DNA of 64,000 nt from the NCBI RefSeq assembly GCF_037975245.1, contig NC_092562.1:10023001-10087000 (forward strand), written 5' to 3'. Of this stretch, positions 36,901 to 48,581 are shown piece by piece (position 1 is the first letter of the stretch; every line of letters starts with the position of its first letter). Source of the DNA: Apostichopus japonicus. Lineage: Eukaryota > Echinodermata > Holothuroidea > Aspidochirotida > Stichopodidae. The position numbers and the translations under genes were made by a program. The notes under the pieces are model-generated. The model was not told the origin of the DNA and searched no databases. It saw only the letters and a list, made by a program, of their open reading frames with translations.

Positions 36901-39900
36901 ACGTTACTGAGACTCATCATGGACATCATTATGGCTGGTAAGGTCTGCTGTACAACACCGTATGTATCTTCTTGTAGTGATGATATCACTAACGCCGACA
37001 GAGCTGGAAGATGAAATGTGAACGAAAGAATTCAGAGTGGGTTTTAACCGTTGACATTTAGAACGGCTGGTAAGATCTGCTGTATCACACTAAATGTATT
37101 TTCATAGGGTTTTGTTGCAATTAATGTTATAAGACAGTCAGAGAAAAACGTTGGATGGAGCAAAGGGCGAGACAAGCAAAATCTCACATGTTGATACTGA
37201 GCAATGTGCAGGATACAGCAGTAGGGTGAGCAAAGACATGAGGGGCCCGCTAACCCCAACTGGTGCAAGATTGTAGAATCTTTCAGGACTTGATTTGGCC
37301 CGCATGCCTCTTTTTGACTACCCCAGTAATGATATCATTTATAACGACATAACTAAGGGTAATGTAGAAGCAAAAGAATAAGTGATATTTATCCGTGAAA
37401 TTATCTTTAAAATAAGAAACAAACAGACCAAAAGCTATGAGTATAACACAAGGAAACCTAACATACCATCATTTTGATAAGTCTGTAATTAACAAAGAGT
37501 GTTTCTTCACATAACAACAGAATCTCACAATAATAGGCAAAAAACTAATGTCATTAATTTCTGAAAAATTGAAACAAAGATTCTTTTACAAATGCTAGAA
37601 AACATCAAACAGTGCTATGTTACAGAATGTTTCTGATGATAAAATATCAACTTTATCGTCGCATTTTAATGACGAATTCGGTTGCCCAGAAATCTTCTTG
37701 AGACCAGGAAGGCCTCTCCTTATTGTCCCTCAGTAGTTACAATGCAAGGGCTCTCTTAAAGTTTGTACTGCGCAAGTACACAAAAGTATACATCAATAAA
37801 ATTCCCAGCCACTTTAACAGTTTTGCGTCTTAAACCAAACCGTTCTGCTTTCCAATCCCCACAGAACGTCCAACATGGATGTCTCACCTTCGACTGCCCA
37901 GATGTGAAGTTGACAATCTATGAACAGATCCCTACTGGCAGAGTCTGGTAAAGGTTCCAACAAGTACTTCACCAGTCTAAACTGCTTCAATCGATCAAGC
38001 GCGCCACGTCGGCCAATCATCCTTGGAGTCTCTTCTGGATTAGGAAATTCACCTGACGAGAATAATGACAAAATAAAATGAATATAAAAATAATAAGAGA
38101 ATATTAACAACTGATACTGTTTACAGACAGATGCAGTCTGAAGTGAAAACTGTTTTTTTTTTCAGTTCTGAGTTGAGAATTCTTGGTATGCAAGAATTGG
38201 CCAATAATCAAAGGGATTTCAGGACAGATTGATAGTAATTTGCATATATATAAGACACAAGGCAAAAGCTGTTATTCTCTTCCAAGTTATCTAATAAGTG
38301 ACTACTTCTTAATCTTTGCAAGTCAGAGGTCATTGAATGTGTACAAGACAATTCATTAGCTACCCGAGTGACATACATCTGAATCTAGTGTAATTATTTT
38401 TAGTGACAAATGCAGGGTTTGAATATCTGAGGCCAATATAGAAAGATATATCCTTTGTCTCTTTTTTTTTCCCACTTTAAAATAGCCATGTCACTTTCTA
38501 ATTATGTTATTTTCTTAGCCAATGATGTAACAAGATGGTGTTTGTTTTCCCCTGTTAAAGGGAGTGTCTTTCACTTAGTGAGACTTTAATACACTTACGT
38601 GAATAACGTCAACTTTAACTTCATCGTTATTATCAGTATATATGCCGAAGAGTCAGTGAAATAAAATTTCAAACAAAAGCGAAAGACTTACAAAACAAAA
38701 CAGTTACGACCACGAGAAAGAAATAATCTCACCGGTATGGATCGGCCGGCGTCTCAACTGACCCCCGTAGTTGGGATATTGACCATTCACATACGAAGAC
38801 GAGAACACTGAATCATTCCCGTAGTTTTCGGTCACTTCAAAGTTTGCCTGCGGACGAGATGGACTGTAAAGCACTGGACTCCCTGAAGATTGTTCAGTAG
38901 AAGTAAGCTGCGAAGAGGCTGTAAGGGTCTTTCCAATGGTAGATCCTTTAGAAAGATAAAACCAAGCAGTACAGATACTGTGTAGCAGTTTTGAAGGCAC
39001 TTTAACAGTGAGTCCGTACTTTTACTTGAAGGTTTGTACTCATTTTATATATATAGCCTTATGATTTTGTTAATTTTTGGCCAAAATGATGACTTTTTTT
39101 ATCCTTCACAAAATCATACATACGATCGATGGCGCCCTTTTTTTTTCTGGTTAGATTCGATGCAAAAAAACGTACTAAAGTCACTCAAGCCTGATGAAAT
39201 TTTTTTAACATTATATATTGATGTCATTTCTTATCAATTTAAAGGACTAATACTTCGTAGAATGTCACTTTTGACTAGAGAGAAGCGTTTTCTGAGGGCT
39301 GGGAATCTGTGGTATACATCCTGACATTATTTTGGAAACATTCATTTTTGGCCCAAAATGGACATTTTGTAAGGCCTTATATAATCTTTGTATAGCCTTA
39401 TGATTTTGTTAAGTTTTGGCCAAAATGATTACTTTTCTAATCCTTCCCAAATTCATACATACGATCGATGGTGCCCTTTTGATTAGATTCGAGCTGAAAA
39501 GAGTACTCATATATTTTTTTGAAAACTAAGTATCAATACTAGAGCAAGATGAAGTACCCATGCTTTAGAGCCTTGTTACTTCTAATTGTGGTCACACCAA
39601 GGGAGCATTCTAATTGTACTTATACGCATGCCATTGAACTCTCACTACACGACCTATTGACTGCGCCTTTCGCTGCGATTTTGTGTGACGTCTTACCATT
39701 TGATGACATGGTGCTTATTTGCTCTGTTGCTGAATACTTTTGTTGTAGTTTCCCATTGGTTAGTTGGTTATGATGAGCTAGTAGGCGATTGGTCAGCGAG
39801 TCCAGGAGCTCAAGGCACTGAGTGCAAATTCTGTTCCATCTGTGAGGATGCCCTCCTGCAGTCAAGACAAACAAATTCCGTCAATGAAAGAGAAAAGCTG

Positions 39901-42900
39901 GGGAGTCTTAGACCTCCAGCACCCCCTCTTTCCCCCCCCCCCCCCCCCAATGTCATATGAGATTCACACATAATGAGATACCCCAGCCTTACTTAGAGAT
40001 ATATAAAGTTGCAACCAGTTTTCAGATTTTAACTACCAAGTTATTACCCATTTAGTCCAATATAAGAAACTTTTGTGTTGCACAATTTTAACACAATGCT
40101 TCATTCGTTCATTTGCAAAACTTTCAAGTAATGCATGTATTTCAGCCTCTTCTGGTGCAACCATGGTAATGATGGTAACACGTAATAATGTATTCAGGTA
40201 TATTTTCGTTATTGCAGCTTGATGACCTAGTAGGACCCTAACCTAATGCCCCAGTGACAGAAATAGGCTAACAAATGGTTTCAACCTCTCAACATATGAC
40301 ACAGAAATGATGACATTAAGTGTGTGGAATTAGGTCTGTCACTTGTTTGACATAAGCATGAAGCCTAACTTGCAAAGCTGACGAAGATAGGTAAAAGATG
40401 ATACTATTCACAAAGAGAAGAGTAAAGATGCACGCCCCAACCTTTTGCGTTTTTAAAAATTGAAGGTGCCACGAATGGATGAACATTTCAGCTATCCTGT
40501 GAGGGGTACCCTTTAACCGGTGAAAACTTCTTGCAAAGGGTGACCGCATTGATTTGATGATTCGGTGTACAATTCAACGAAGAAATTATATGATGTATGC
40601 TACCCTAACATGTTGCTGTATCCCCACTATCACACTGTAGCAATCACATATGCTGTTACCTGCTGTTTCACCATGTGATCACTCACCTGGCTGACTTAGA
40701 GAATATATCCAGCCTCTTCTTCTCTTGGAATGCTCGCTGAGGTCCTGTAGATCTTGGAATGCTTGGTACTTGACGTATGGCGAAGAAGTGGACAAAATTT
40801 TGTCCAAGCAAGCCTCATCTCGTTCTATCAGTGCATCCTCCATTGGAAACTCATAGACCTTTTCATTTTATGAAGAAAGTGGGCAAAGAAAAATACTTCC
40901 AAATTACAGTTTTCATCAGCTGGGAAATATTTTGTGTTATCCAGAGTGTTCAAATTCACTGGCAAAACACTGTCACATGTTGTGACTTGGTTGTCCCAAT
41001 ATTACCATTATTATAGGTTATTGCAAATAACCTGGAGAAACTAGACGACAGGTCGCATATTTGCAAAGACATTGGTGTTACTGAATGTTTACATCTTTAT
41101 TGACTGAGTAAAACAAAATTGACAGGGATATTTCAGAAATTATGAATGCTTTCTTTCTGAAAACCTGAGCATATTTCCATTTTTTTTTGGTGGGTCAACA
41201 TAGTTTATACATAGCCAAAGTTTTAAGGGATTACTTTTACTATGTGCATAAATTGATTGTCATAATTTAGACTACCTTTAAGACAACATACATGGGAACC
41301 TTCTTGCCCATAAAGTTATGGTTCTCTGACCACATGAAAAAATCCATTAAATCAGTCATGTTGATGGTATGAATTCTTGGATCATTGGGAAACCGCAAAA
41401 ATATGCCTTGCTGAGAAGAGTGACCAAAAAGAAAATAGAGGTCAAATCTAATCCTGACTTTGGTAGTCTTTCTAGCTTATATGAGGTAACTATTTTAAGA
41501 CATTTTGACAGGGAAAACTGACTTAACCAAGGAACAAGAAAATAACTCTCACCTCTGTTATAAAGATCTTCATCAAGAACAGGGCAAAGTGCCAGAGATG
41601 GTGCAGAAATGCGCCACTTATCAACATGTACCAGAAAAATGTCAGATCAAAGAGGTTATATACTGACTCTAATTGAGAGATGGAATAGTCCAGCTTCAAG
41701 TTAGCTTCAAGCCAGTCTCTCGGTACGCACCCTAGAGTTTGAACCAGAGAAAAACAAAATCAAACATTTCTTCGCTGTTCGTGACCTCGATCAAAATGAA
41801 CGTGATATGCAACTCAAACAGTTTCTTGCAGGTCTAATCAGATGGCAGAAGTTAATTCTGGAAAGAAAAAACCGCTGTAACACTTAATGTGTCACAGAAT
41901 TACAATACCACAGCAGCAATCTCTTCATACTATACGTGCATAGATTTTTGGAGAAAATATCAAATTTTTCAGCTAAAATGTTACACATTTTTGCCATCTT
42001 ATAAAAAGTGAAAGTTGTCCGACCAAATGCGTTTTTTTTCCCTTTTGCAATTCAGTGAAAGGCTACCATTGGAGATATCTGATTATCGACTTACCTAACA
42101 CGATGTAGAGCAGGTAAAAATATACAACATGTTTGAACGATGATCGCAGAGCTTCGAAGAACGACGGAAAGATGTGTGATTTGACCAAGAAAAACTTCAG
42201 TTGCTACAAATAGAAATAAAAAGACCAAAAAATACCTATAAAAGCTAGAGCAGCAATGAAGCAGGAATCTCAATGATACAGCTGTGATTCTACTTTGATG
42301 CTCTGTGTAACAGTTAAGACTGGTATCTAAGGTGGAAAATTATTTTTAAAAGGCATCTTCACTAACAGATATTGCCATGCACAGAGCATAAGGGATCACA
42401 AGAAAGTTCTACAGAATCACTTCAGGACAAAATTGGCAAGATAAACCCTTGAATAACCTTAAAAGACAATCACCACAGAAATAATTTTACAAGAGAGAGA
42501 AAGAAGTTTACAAGAGCATTTCCTGTCCACTGGAAGGAGGACTTTGAAACTTGCTGTGACTTAAAAATAGTACTATTTAAACTTTTATTATTAGCCCACT
42601 CTCAAGCAACGAATCACTTTTCTGGCAGCATGAAGCAAAGAAAAAAACAAACACATCTTGCCATCAAGCATTACAAGCATCTCGATAAGTATACTAGTAT
42701 CGAGATAAAGATTAAAAACATGAGGTGATAAGTGCGGAGTTCTCATTTTAAACAGTCCCCCCTTACATCTGAAAACAATCCAGCATGTGTCAACTTTCCA
42801 GAGAGAACTCAAGACGTTCGTATTCATGAATGTTGTGTCCATTTTGGGTACTTTGCTCCTGCAGCACTTCTGAGCAGTTTTTTGTAACTGGATAAAAGCG

Positions 42901-45900
42901 CTTTACAAATTCTTATGTACTATTATTATTATTATTATTATAAATAAATTTTAGATAAAGGACACAGCTTTTCAAAAGGATATAAATAGATCTTGATGGC
43001 TGAACCTAACAGTACTAACACATCAGTTCTGACAATGACAGAAGCAAAAGCAAACAAGGTATAGATTTATCCCTGCAGAGGAATCTTTCTAGAAGGTTTA
43101 AAGGCAATTACAGGTGTTTTATAACTGAAAATACAACATCATAAATGAAAAAGGAAATGTAGACAGTAGGTAGTATACTATGCTTATAATGTTTGCCATA
43201 CCTTTAGGACTGGGAAGTGGAGTACGTTGTTGCCGTACAGAAAATGGGAGATGCTGTGAACAATACCCTGTTGAGACAGAAACAATTACGATGATATAAA
43301 CATCATCATATAAACAACATCATTTTTGTCCCTTCTGTTACTGTTACTTGTCATTTAGCCTCTGAAGAAGATCCTGCCAGGATCGAAACGTCAGGCCAAC
43401 TTACTTTTACACATTCTCCTACACAGGCTCTCTAGTGGATAAGCAGTTTGAAAACAGTTTTATTTTATTTTGATGATATAAACAAAAAAATGAATCTAAA
43501 GCAGATGATTGTCTGTCCAATGTAATGTCTCTGTCCAATGTAATGTCCCTAAACAAAGACAAAAGCAAAATTGTATTTGATAATGAAATGATATCACAAA
43601 GGAGGTTCCACACAGCGGTTTGAATCTATAATGTACCTGTAATGTCCCTAAACCAACCACGTGAGCTAAAACCTGTTTTGTATACGGTTTATTGCAAAAC
43701 ATCAGACGGTCCACATAGATGCCTGTGTCCAACATAGATGTTTGTGTCCATCCTCCTGTAACTGTACTGTACTTCTACAAAATTTGTAACATCAATGTCA
43801 CAGCAGATCACAGACCTTCCCAATCATTTATTAACTCTGTTTACTTTACAGTAAACATTTAAATTAAGGCCTTCTAATAACATTTTCAAAAGATATCTAC
43901 AGTACAACATATATGTAGCTTAATTTGCATTTACAGGTCAGAATTTGTTATGTGATACAGTTAGTGGGCTTTTTACATTCCTGTCTTGATTATCCCATAT
44001 AAGGTCAGACCTGCACCTTATTACAACATTGATAGGAGGGTTGTAATGTAAGATGCTCAGTGGTTAATGCCGGTGCCTTTCAATCATACTGTCCCGTGTT
44101 TGAGTCACTCCAAGATTAATGTATGTCGTCTAGTTACAGAGAACTTTGTTGACAATTGACAATTCATAATCATGGACGTTAAATATGAATCTAAGAGACT
44201 GACTTCGGTCAGCTTGCGGCTTTGATAAGCCAATGATGGCTTCTTTGTGATTTCCTGCTTGCAGGAGGATCTAAAATTGAAATACATACATGTCCCTATT
44301 CCAATGGGAACTTTTCTTTCTAACAGTATCTTAACCTATCAAACTTTGTCATGTGCCTCAACTAAACAACTCCCCCTTTCATCATTCATAATGCCATGAA
44401 AAGATAACATACCATGTAAACACCAAACAGTACAAGCATCAGGTGGTGTTCATTTAGGCAAACGTCGGCCCCTTCTGCCGAACACGGTACCCCCAGGGAA
44501 GTATACTGACCCCCCATGGCAGCAGTAAGGCACCATATGGTGAAGCCACCAGACAACCCTGCTGCAAGTGTATGTAGTAGCCTAATAGGCTTACTAATGC
44601 TAAGGATAACAGACCATCTTGTCTTGTGAACTGGCGCACGTACTGCGAAAGAAGGATAAATTACAAAGCTAAGTTTCATTCGTGATTTGGTAGCAGTATA
44701 AATAATATAGTAAAGTGCGGGTTGAGTCATATTTTTCACATGAGTGTTTTTAGAAATTTGTGATACAATAACTTGTGTGAAACTGATGTTAAACGGTTTA
44801 GGCCTTGCTTAGAAAATAGACACTCAAAACATATTACCTAATGAAGGGTAAATATTTTGTTCATCTTTTCAAATATTGCCCACCAATATTATTTTGGTTC
44901 TATAACTTACAATGTACATTCATTAGTCATTACACAACATAATTATTTATGTATATATTGGAGGTATTGTGTCTGATGTGATGTCTTTTCAAATTTAAGT
45001 TGTTGTTGTTTTCTTATTGTTTTAATGTTTCTTGTATTGTACATTCAGAGATCTCACCTTCAAACCAGTACGCATTGTACAAACTCATCCAAAAATTGCA
45101 GCAGCCGACTAGGAAGACCAGGATGAAGAAAGATGAAGAGAAGACCCAAGATAACCAGCCTGTGATATATGAAAAGACTAAAAATTAATTGTCATCTCAA
45201 ATGAAAACTTAAAAGGAGAATAAGCAAAACATCTGTCTTTGCTGATTTTACTCTGAAAGATAAAGTCTCTACACAGCTATTACTTCTAGTTTATGAAACT
45301 TTCAGGTCCTCTGTAGTACGATATAGCTTAATTCAACATATTTGATTAATATGAAATTATTCACTGAACTACTGTTTCAAACATGACAACAATTAACAAA
45401 GTTCATATCTTCTAATTTTTTTTTTTGTGAAGAAAAACTTGTTGATTGGCCACAAGGGAAATGACACCACATAACAATTAACTTGACAACTGCAAAGATC
45501 TATATATATTCATAATTATATATAGATATTAATAGAGAAAACCAGAGAAATAAGATATGACTCATAATTGACAAATACGGAGTAATGATTTAGAAAATAT
45601 ATTGATATTTTCGGTCCCCAGGGCTGGGACCTTCGAAGTATTGCCAAGTATTGCTGACGAAGGTCCCAGGGGGACCAAAAATTCCAATTTATTTTTTATA
45701 TATATATTTTCTTTATATATATATATATACTTATATAACAAAGATTCAGATGTTCAGGTTGCAAAAGTACTCAATACATAGAAGTTCATGATATCTGATG
45801 ATCGCCGCACACTGCGGGCGTGAAACTTGAGTAACAACATCCTGTAATTACCCTATATGTTTACTATATGCTATATACTAAATGCACCATGTTGTATGTT

Positions 45901-47478
45901 GTTCTTAACCCAAAATTGGACCAATTGACTTTCTACTATCTCATTGGATAGTGGTGAGATTTGTTTTGTATCCAGAGAAGTAGTGTGGAACAAAATAATA
46001 AGGTTGCTGTTTTTATTAATGATCTAACATTTCCAAGCAACTAGACTGTGAAAAGAACACTCCTCAAACAACCATAAAGTACTTTAAATAATTTCCCAAT
46101 CTCTCCATTTTTACAGACTTATGCTGTAAAGTAAATATTTTTAAATAAAACAATGTGAGTCAAGGTCAGTTACCTGAAATCCATTGAAATGGGCTGTAAA
46201 TTGAGAAATTGATCAAGAGTAGGAACAGGGTGGCAGTCCCAGGCAAAATAAGCAAATACCAAGCAAGACTTGCTCCAAGTCTCCAGTAAGCGACCTATGA
46301 GGAAGATACATCAAACCTTGATATGAGCTGTCATGGTGCAAGACAGAGAAATATTGCCAAATTGGTCATCTCAGCATAGAAGTACAACTGTATGAACATG
46401 TTACTTTAAAGAACTCGTCTGAATATTGCACTCAGTTAAATTAATTGGTGAAAATCTTGAGCAAGAGAAAATGATCAACGTTTTGACCTAGGGCTTAAGT
46501 GAATTGCTACCTAGTTTCCAAACTATTATGTTTTTATCTCTTTTTCTCCAATGGCAAGTAGTTGGGACCTCAAAAGTTTATGACAGCTTATGCCCTGATT
46601 CTTTTAAGCAAATAAGATCTAGTGACAAGGGACGAAATAGTTTTAGAGAATTGATTAGCAATAATTGCTCAACAATTCTTGGAAATAGCAATTAGCAGGT
46701 ACTGCATCTTTTGCTAATCAAAAGTAATATTGATTAGCAACTGGCAATTCTTGGGTAGCAAATTGCTATGCGAACCCAGTTATTTCGTCCCTTGAGGGGA
46801 CAAACTAAAACGAATGACAGCGAATGACCGAATGACAATTGACTTTGTACAGGGTTAATTATCATTTGCGAATGACAGCGAATGACAACGAAGGACAACG
46901 AATGACAACGAAGGACAGTGTTGAGAAGAAGTCATGATCAGAGGAGTGGAGTAAATGCGGTTATTGGTTTACTGCGCAAAAATGATTTGAGGAAGATCGC
47001 ATCACGTGGTTGCAGGGTGGTGTAATTTACGGATAGAAACCACAGGGAAAGTTTTTTTTTTTTAGATCTAGATACCCACGAAGTCTGAACTGTGATATCC
47101 GGTTAAAGCAAATGTCTGTGCTGTCATTACTGTCATTCGTTTTAGTCAACGCAATTTTTTAGTGTGTACAACATATTGTCATTCGTTATGTATAACGCAA
47201 TTGTCATTCGTTATAGTAACACCCCCCTTGAGTGAGCTTTGCACAGGCACTCCCAACATATGCCATACAGTATAAAAGAGAAGGCAAGTAGCTTGTTACC
47301 TCTTTGGCAATTTTTAGTGTCTAGATTCAAGGTGGTAGGTATTCACAAGATCATGATTGATTAAGTAAGGCTAACCTACGCTTCTTGAACACAAGTCGCC
47401 TAAGTTCTACTCAAGTCTATGTTAGCCATACGTGTGTTAAATTACCTCTCGCACGAACCAATGTCTTTTGTCAAACAT
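33911..47478 (-). CDS. NDC1: NDC1 / TMEM48, transmembrane nucleoporin, complete, 15 coding exons
   Basis: Exons in transcript order: 47478-47446, 46294-46174, 45159-45058, 44642-44413, 43267-43202, 42203-42095, 41731-41553, 41410-41276, 40858-40687, 39855-39697, 38945-38733, 38052-37888, 37003-36903, 34836-34667, 33974-33911. The sum is 2019 nt, 672 residues plus TGA, close to human NDC1 (674). The N-terminal half (residues about 12-280) carries hydrophobic membrane segments, for example WYLLILPGTATLFLLLINF and FSSSFFILVFLVG. Family signatures include CLNEHHLMLVLFG, SLSQPGGHPHRW, DCQLHIWAVE and SLKTALHGTIATFGHHL, ending HLMEYKE as vertebrate NDC1 ends with LEFKE. NDC1 anchors nuclear pore complexes in the pore membrane. 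The start ATG at 47476-47478 lies in an 11-codon exon (MFDKRHWFVRE), fitting the charged N-terminus of the family. NDC1 lies upstream of RFX on the same strand and diverges from TAX1BP3. Confidence 0.95.
34076..34239. mobile_element. hAT6-like MITE, copy 3
   Basis: 164-bp copy flanked by TTAGTA / TTAGCA (one mismatch). It is about 100 bp upstream (transcript sense) of the last NDC1 exon. Confidence 0.75.
34837..36902. other. NDC1 intron 13
   Basis: No coding exon that aligns with the family: exon 13 (ending LSN) and exon 14 (starting AIEKHLKF) abut exactly in vertebrate NDC1. Contains a poly-G run (35501-35510) and one unit of the GACC-rich repeat at 35985-36185. Confidence 0.6.
37044..37154 (-). 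pseudogene. Decayed duplicate of NDC1 exon 13
   Basis: About 50 bp upstream (in transcript sense) of NDC1 exon 13 (36903-37003) is a second, diverged copy of that exon. The real exon encodes QEDTYGVVQQTLPAIMM; the copy encodes KPYENTFSVIQQILPAVLN in the same alignment. DNA identity is obvious over GGCTGGTAAG(G/A)TCTGCTGTA on the plus strand. In the copy the aligned acceptor AG has become CT, the frame ends in TAA soon after the similarity, and no donor matches the functional one. It is read as a tandem exon duplication that lost splicing competence. Confidence 0.7.
39048..39510. repeat. Pair of direct repeats in NDC1 intron 10
   Basis: TAGCCTTATGATTTTGTTAA, GGCCAAAATGAT and CATACATACGATCGATGG occur at about 39053-39160 and again at 39393-39500, about 340 bp apart. 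Confidence 0.6.
42885..42945 (+). mobile_element. 5'-truncated retroposon tail
   Basis: GGATAAAAGCGCTTTACAAA then TTCTTATGTACT and an ATT repeat (about 7 units). It shares the AAAGCGCTTTA(C/T)AAA plus (ATT)n ending with the SINE at 3796-4106. Confidence 0.6.
43351..43399 (+). ncRNA. Hammerhead-ribozyme-like motif (type I), apparently intact core
   Basis: Stem I: GCCT (43358-43361) with AGGC (43393-43396). Core CTGAAGA (43362-43368), one extra A (43369). Stem II: GATCCT/AGGATC with loop GCC (43370-43384). Core GAA (43385-43387). Stem III: only ACGT (43388-43391), which is self-complementary and could act in a dimer. Predicted cleavage after GTC (43392). Small stem III occurs in Penelope-like-element ribozymes, and an extra base after A9 is known in some viroid hammerheads. 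It is in NDC1 intron 4, antisense to NDC1. Confidence 0.6.
44048..44294 (+). mobile_element. tRNA-headed SINE with structured central domain
   Basis: The head has an A-box-like GCTCAGTGGTTAATGCCGG and a B-box-like GTGTTTGAGTCACTCC. The central domain carries serial hairpins: CTGAC/TTCG/GTCAG, AGCCAATGATGGCT and TCCTGC/TT/GCAGGA. The tail is GAAATACATACATG. A second copy is at 53820-54060 on the other strand. Confidence 0.65.
45654..45684 (+). ncRNA. Decayed hammerhead-like motif
   Basis: CTGACGA, extra A, then stem GGTCCC / loop AGG / GGGACC, in the same arrangement as the motif at 43351. The following core reads AAAAATTC instead of GAAACGTC, so the essential G12 is lost and it should be inactive. 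Confidence 0.35.
45767..45833 (+). ncRNA. Hammerhead-like motif, type-III topology
   Basis: Core CTGATGA (45795-45801) and GAAA (45822-45825). Stem II: CG-CCGCA paired with TGCGG-(bulged G)-CG around loop CAC, closed by a U-U mismatch. Stem III: TACTCAA (45768-45774) pairs perfectly with TTGAGTA (45827-45833). Stem I: ATA/TAT followed by tandem G-A mismatches. The cleavage triplet is TAC rather than NUH, so it may be inactive. Confidence 0.45.
46797..47226. mobile_element. MITE-like element built from CGAATGACA units
   Basis: 430 bp flanked by CTTGAG on both sides (46791-46796, 47227-47232). Left end GGGACAAACTAAAACGAATG; inverse of right end GGGGGTGTTACTATAACGAA then TGACA. CGAATGACA/CGAAGGACA recurs about eight times on the left and in inverse on the right. 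It lies between the first two coding exons of NDC1. Confidence 0.65.
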
Positions 47479-48581
47479 TTCTAGGTTTGAAATGATGAAA
47501 CAGCTCGTTGTTGAAATAGAGTTGTTGAGTCAGACCAGGTAACCTCTCTTCAAACTAGGCAACTTAAAATCTGCATATCTGCCACATTTAAGGTTGCCTT
47601 TGTTGAAGACATAGCCGAGTAACGAAGGTAAAGCTGCAATCTGCGTAATAGCAATACAGTATGCAGGAGACTAAGGCAGTGGTAACCTTGGCCCTGGCCT
47701 AATCTGTCACTGAGGTTGATCAGACTAGCATAAATTGGGGAAGAAAATAGAACAGATCATGTAACAATGCAACTCGTGTCAACTAGGCTAAGTTGTTCAA
47801 CTTTAGCCTAGGTTAGGTCACTGCAGTCTAGCTAGGCAACAGACTCGATATTTTACTAGGCCTCGTACTAAGCTGGGCTAGACTAATGTTCTTGTTCCAA
47901 GAGCCACCGACGTAACTAAATCAATTGAATATTCGCATAGCAAGCTGATAATATCATCTTCGTAAACCGAGCAGGAAGAGCACCATCAAAGTTAAAGCAG
48001 CTATTATTATCTTTAGACGATCCCGATATGGTATGAGCCTGCTAAACACTGCACATTAGTCATTGTGATAATTTTAATAGTCGCGCACTCCTGTGATGCT
48101 CTTCTCGTGCGTTTTATTAAACGTAAACAAATAAATTTATTGCAAATTTCATTAAATCCACTTAAATTTATTTCAAAATATATTTAACACTTATTAAAAA
48201 ATATGTGGCTTGACAAACTAGCTGGCATGTATGTGTTAGCTATACATATGAGATCAGTTTTATTGAAACGACTGTAATACGTTTGATATGAGGGCCTTCT
48301 CCTGTGGAGATAGGCTATCGTAATAGCTGAAGTATGTGACCCAACCTCGCAGATATTATACTGTATACTGCTCAGTGCTCAGCCTAGGCTAATCACAAGA
48401 GCAACATAGGCTACACAAAATATTGGTCTACAGTGGACAGTTCTACTAGTACTTTCTTAACTGTGTACAATTCCTGACTGATGTGAAATTTTCTGAAGAC
48501 TGTACTTCTTATGTAAGTGGTACAAGTGGTAGTATAAACTACAAACCAGAAGCTGTAACAAGTGCTTGCACGAAAAGAAAG
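47479..48581. promoter_or_regulatory. Divergent promoter interval between NDC1 and TAX1BP3
   Basis: The start codons of NDC1 (minus) and TAX1BP3 (plus) are 1.1 kb apart in head-to-head orientation, so this interval must hold both 5' UTRs and promoters. It contains CpG-bearing patches (for example around 48081-48115) but no TATA box I can defend. Repeated short words such as TTAGCCTAGG and AGGCTAG are frequent. Transcription starts cannot be placed by eye. Confidence 0.5.

Noticed and set aside
44105-44287. Frame FRSSCKQE...KKPSLA shared with 53820-54060 as a conserved protein
   Set aside because: Seven of eight differing codons between copies change the amino acid, and both copies fit a SINE with tRNA head and ACAT tail.
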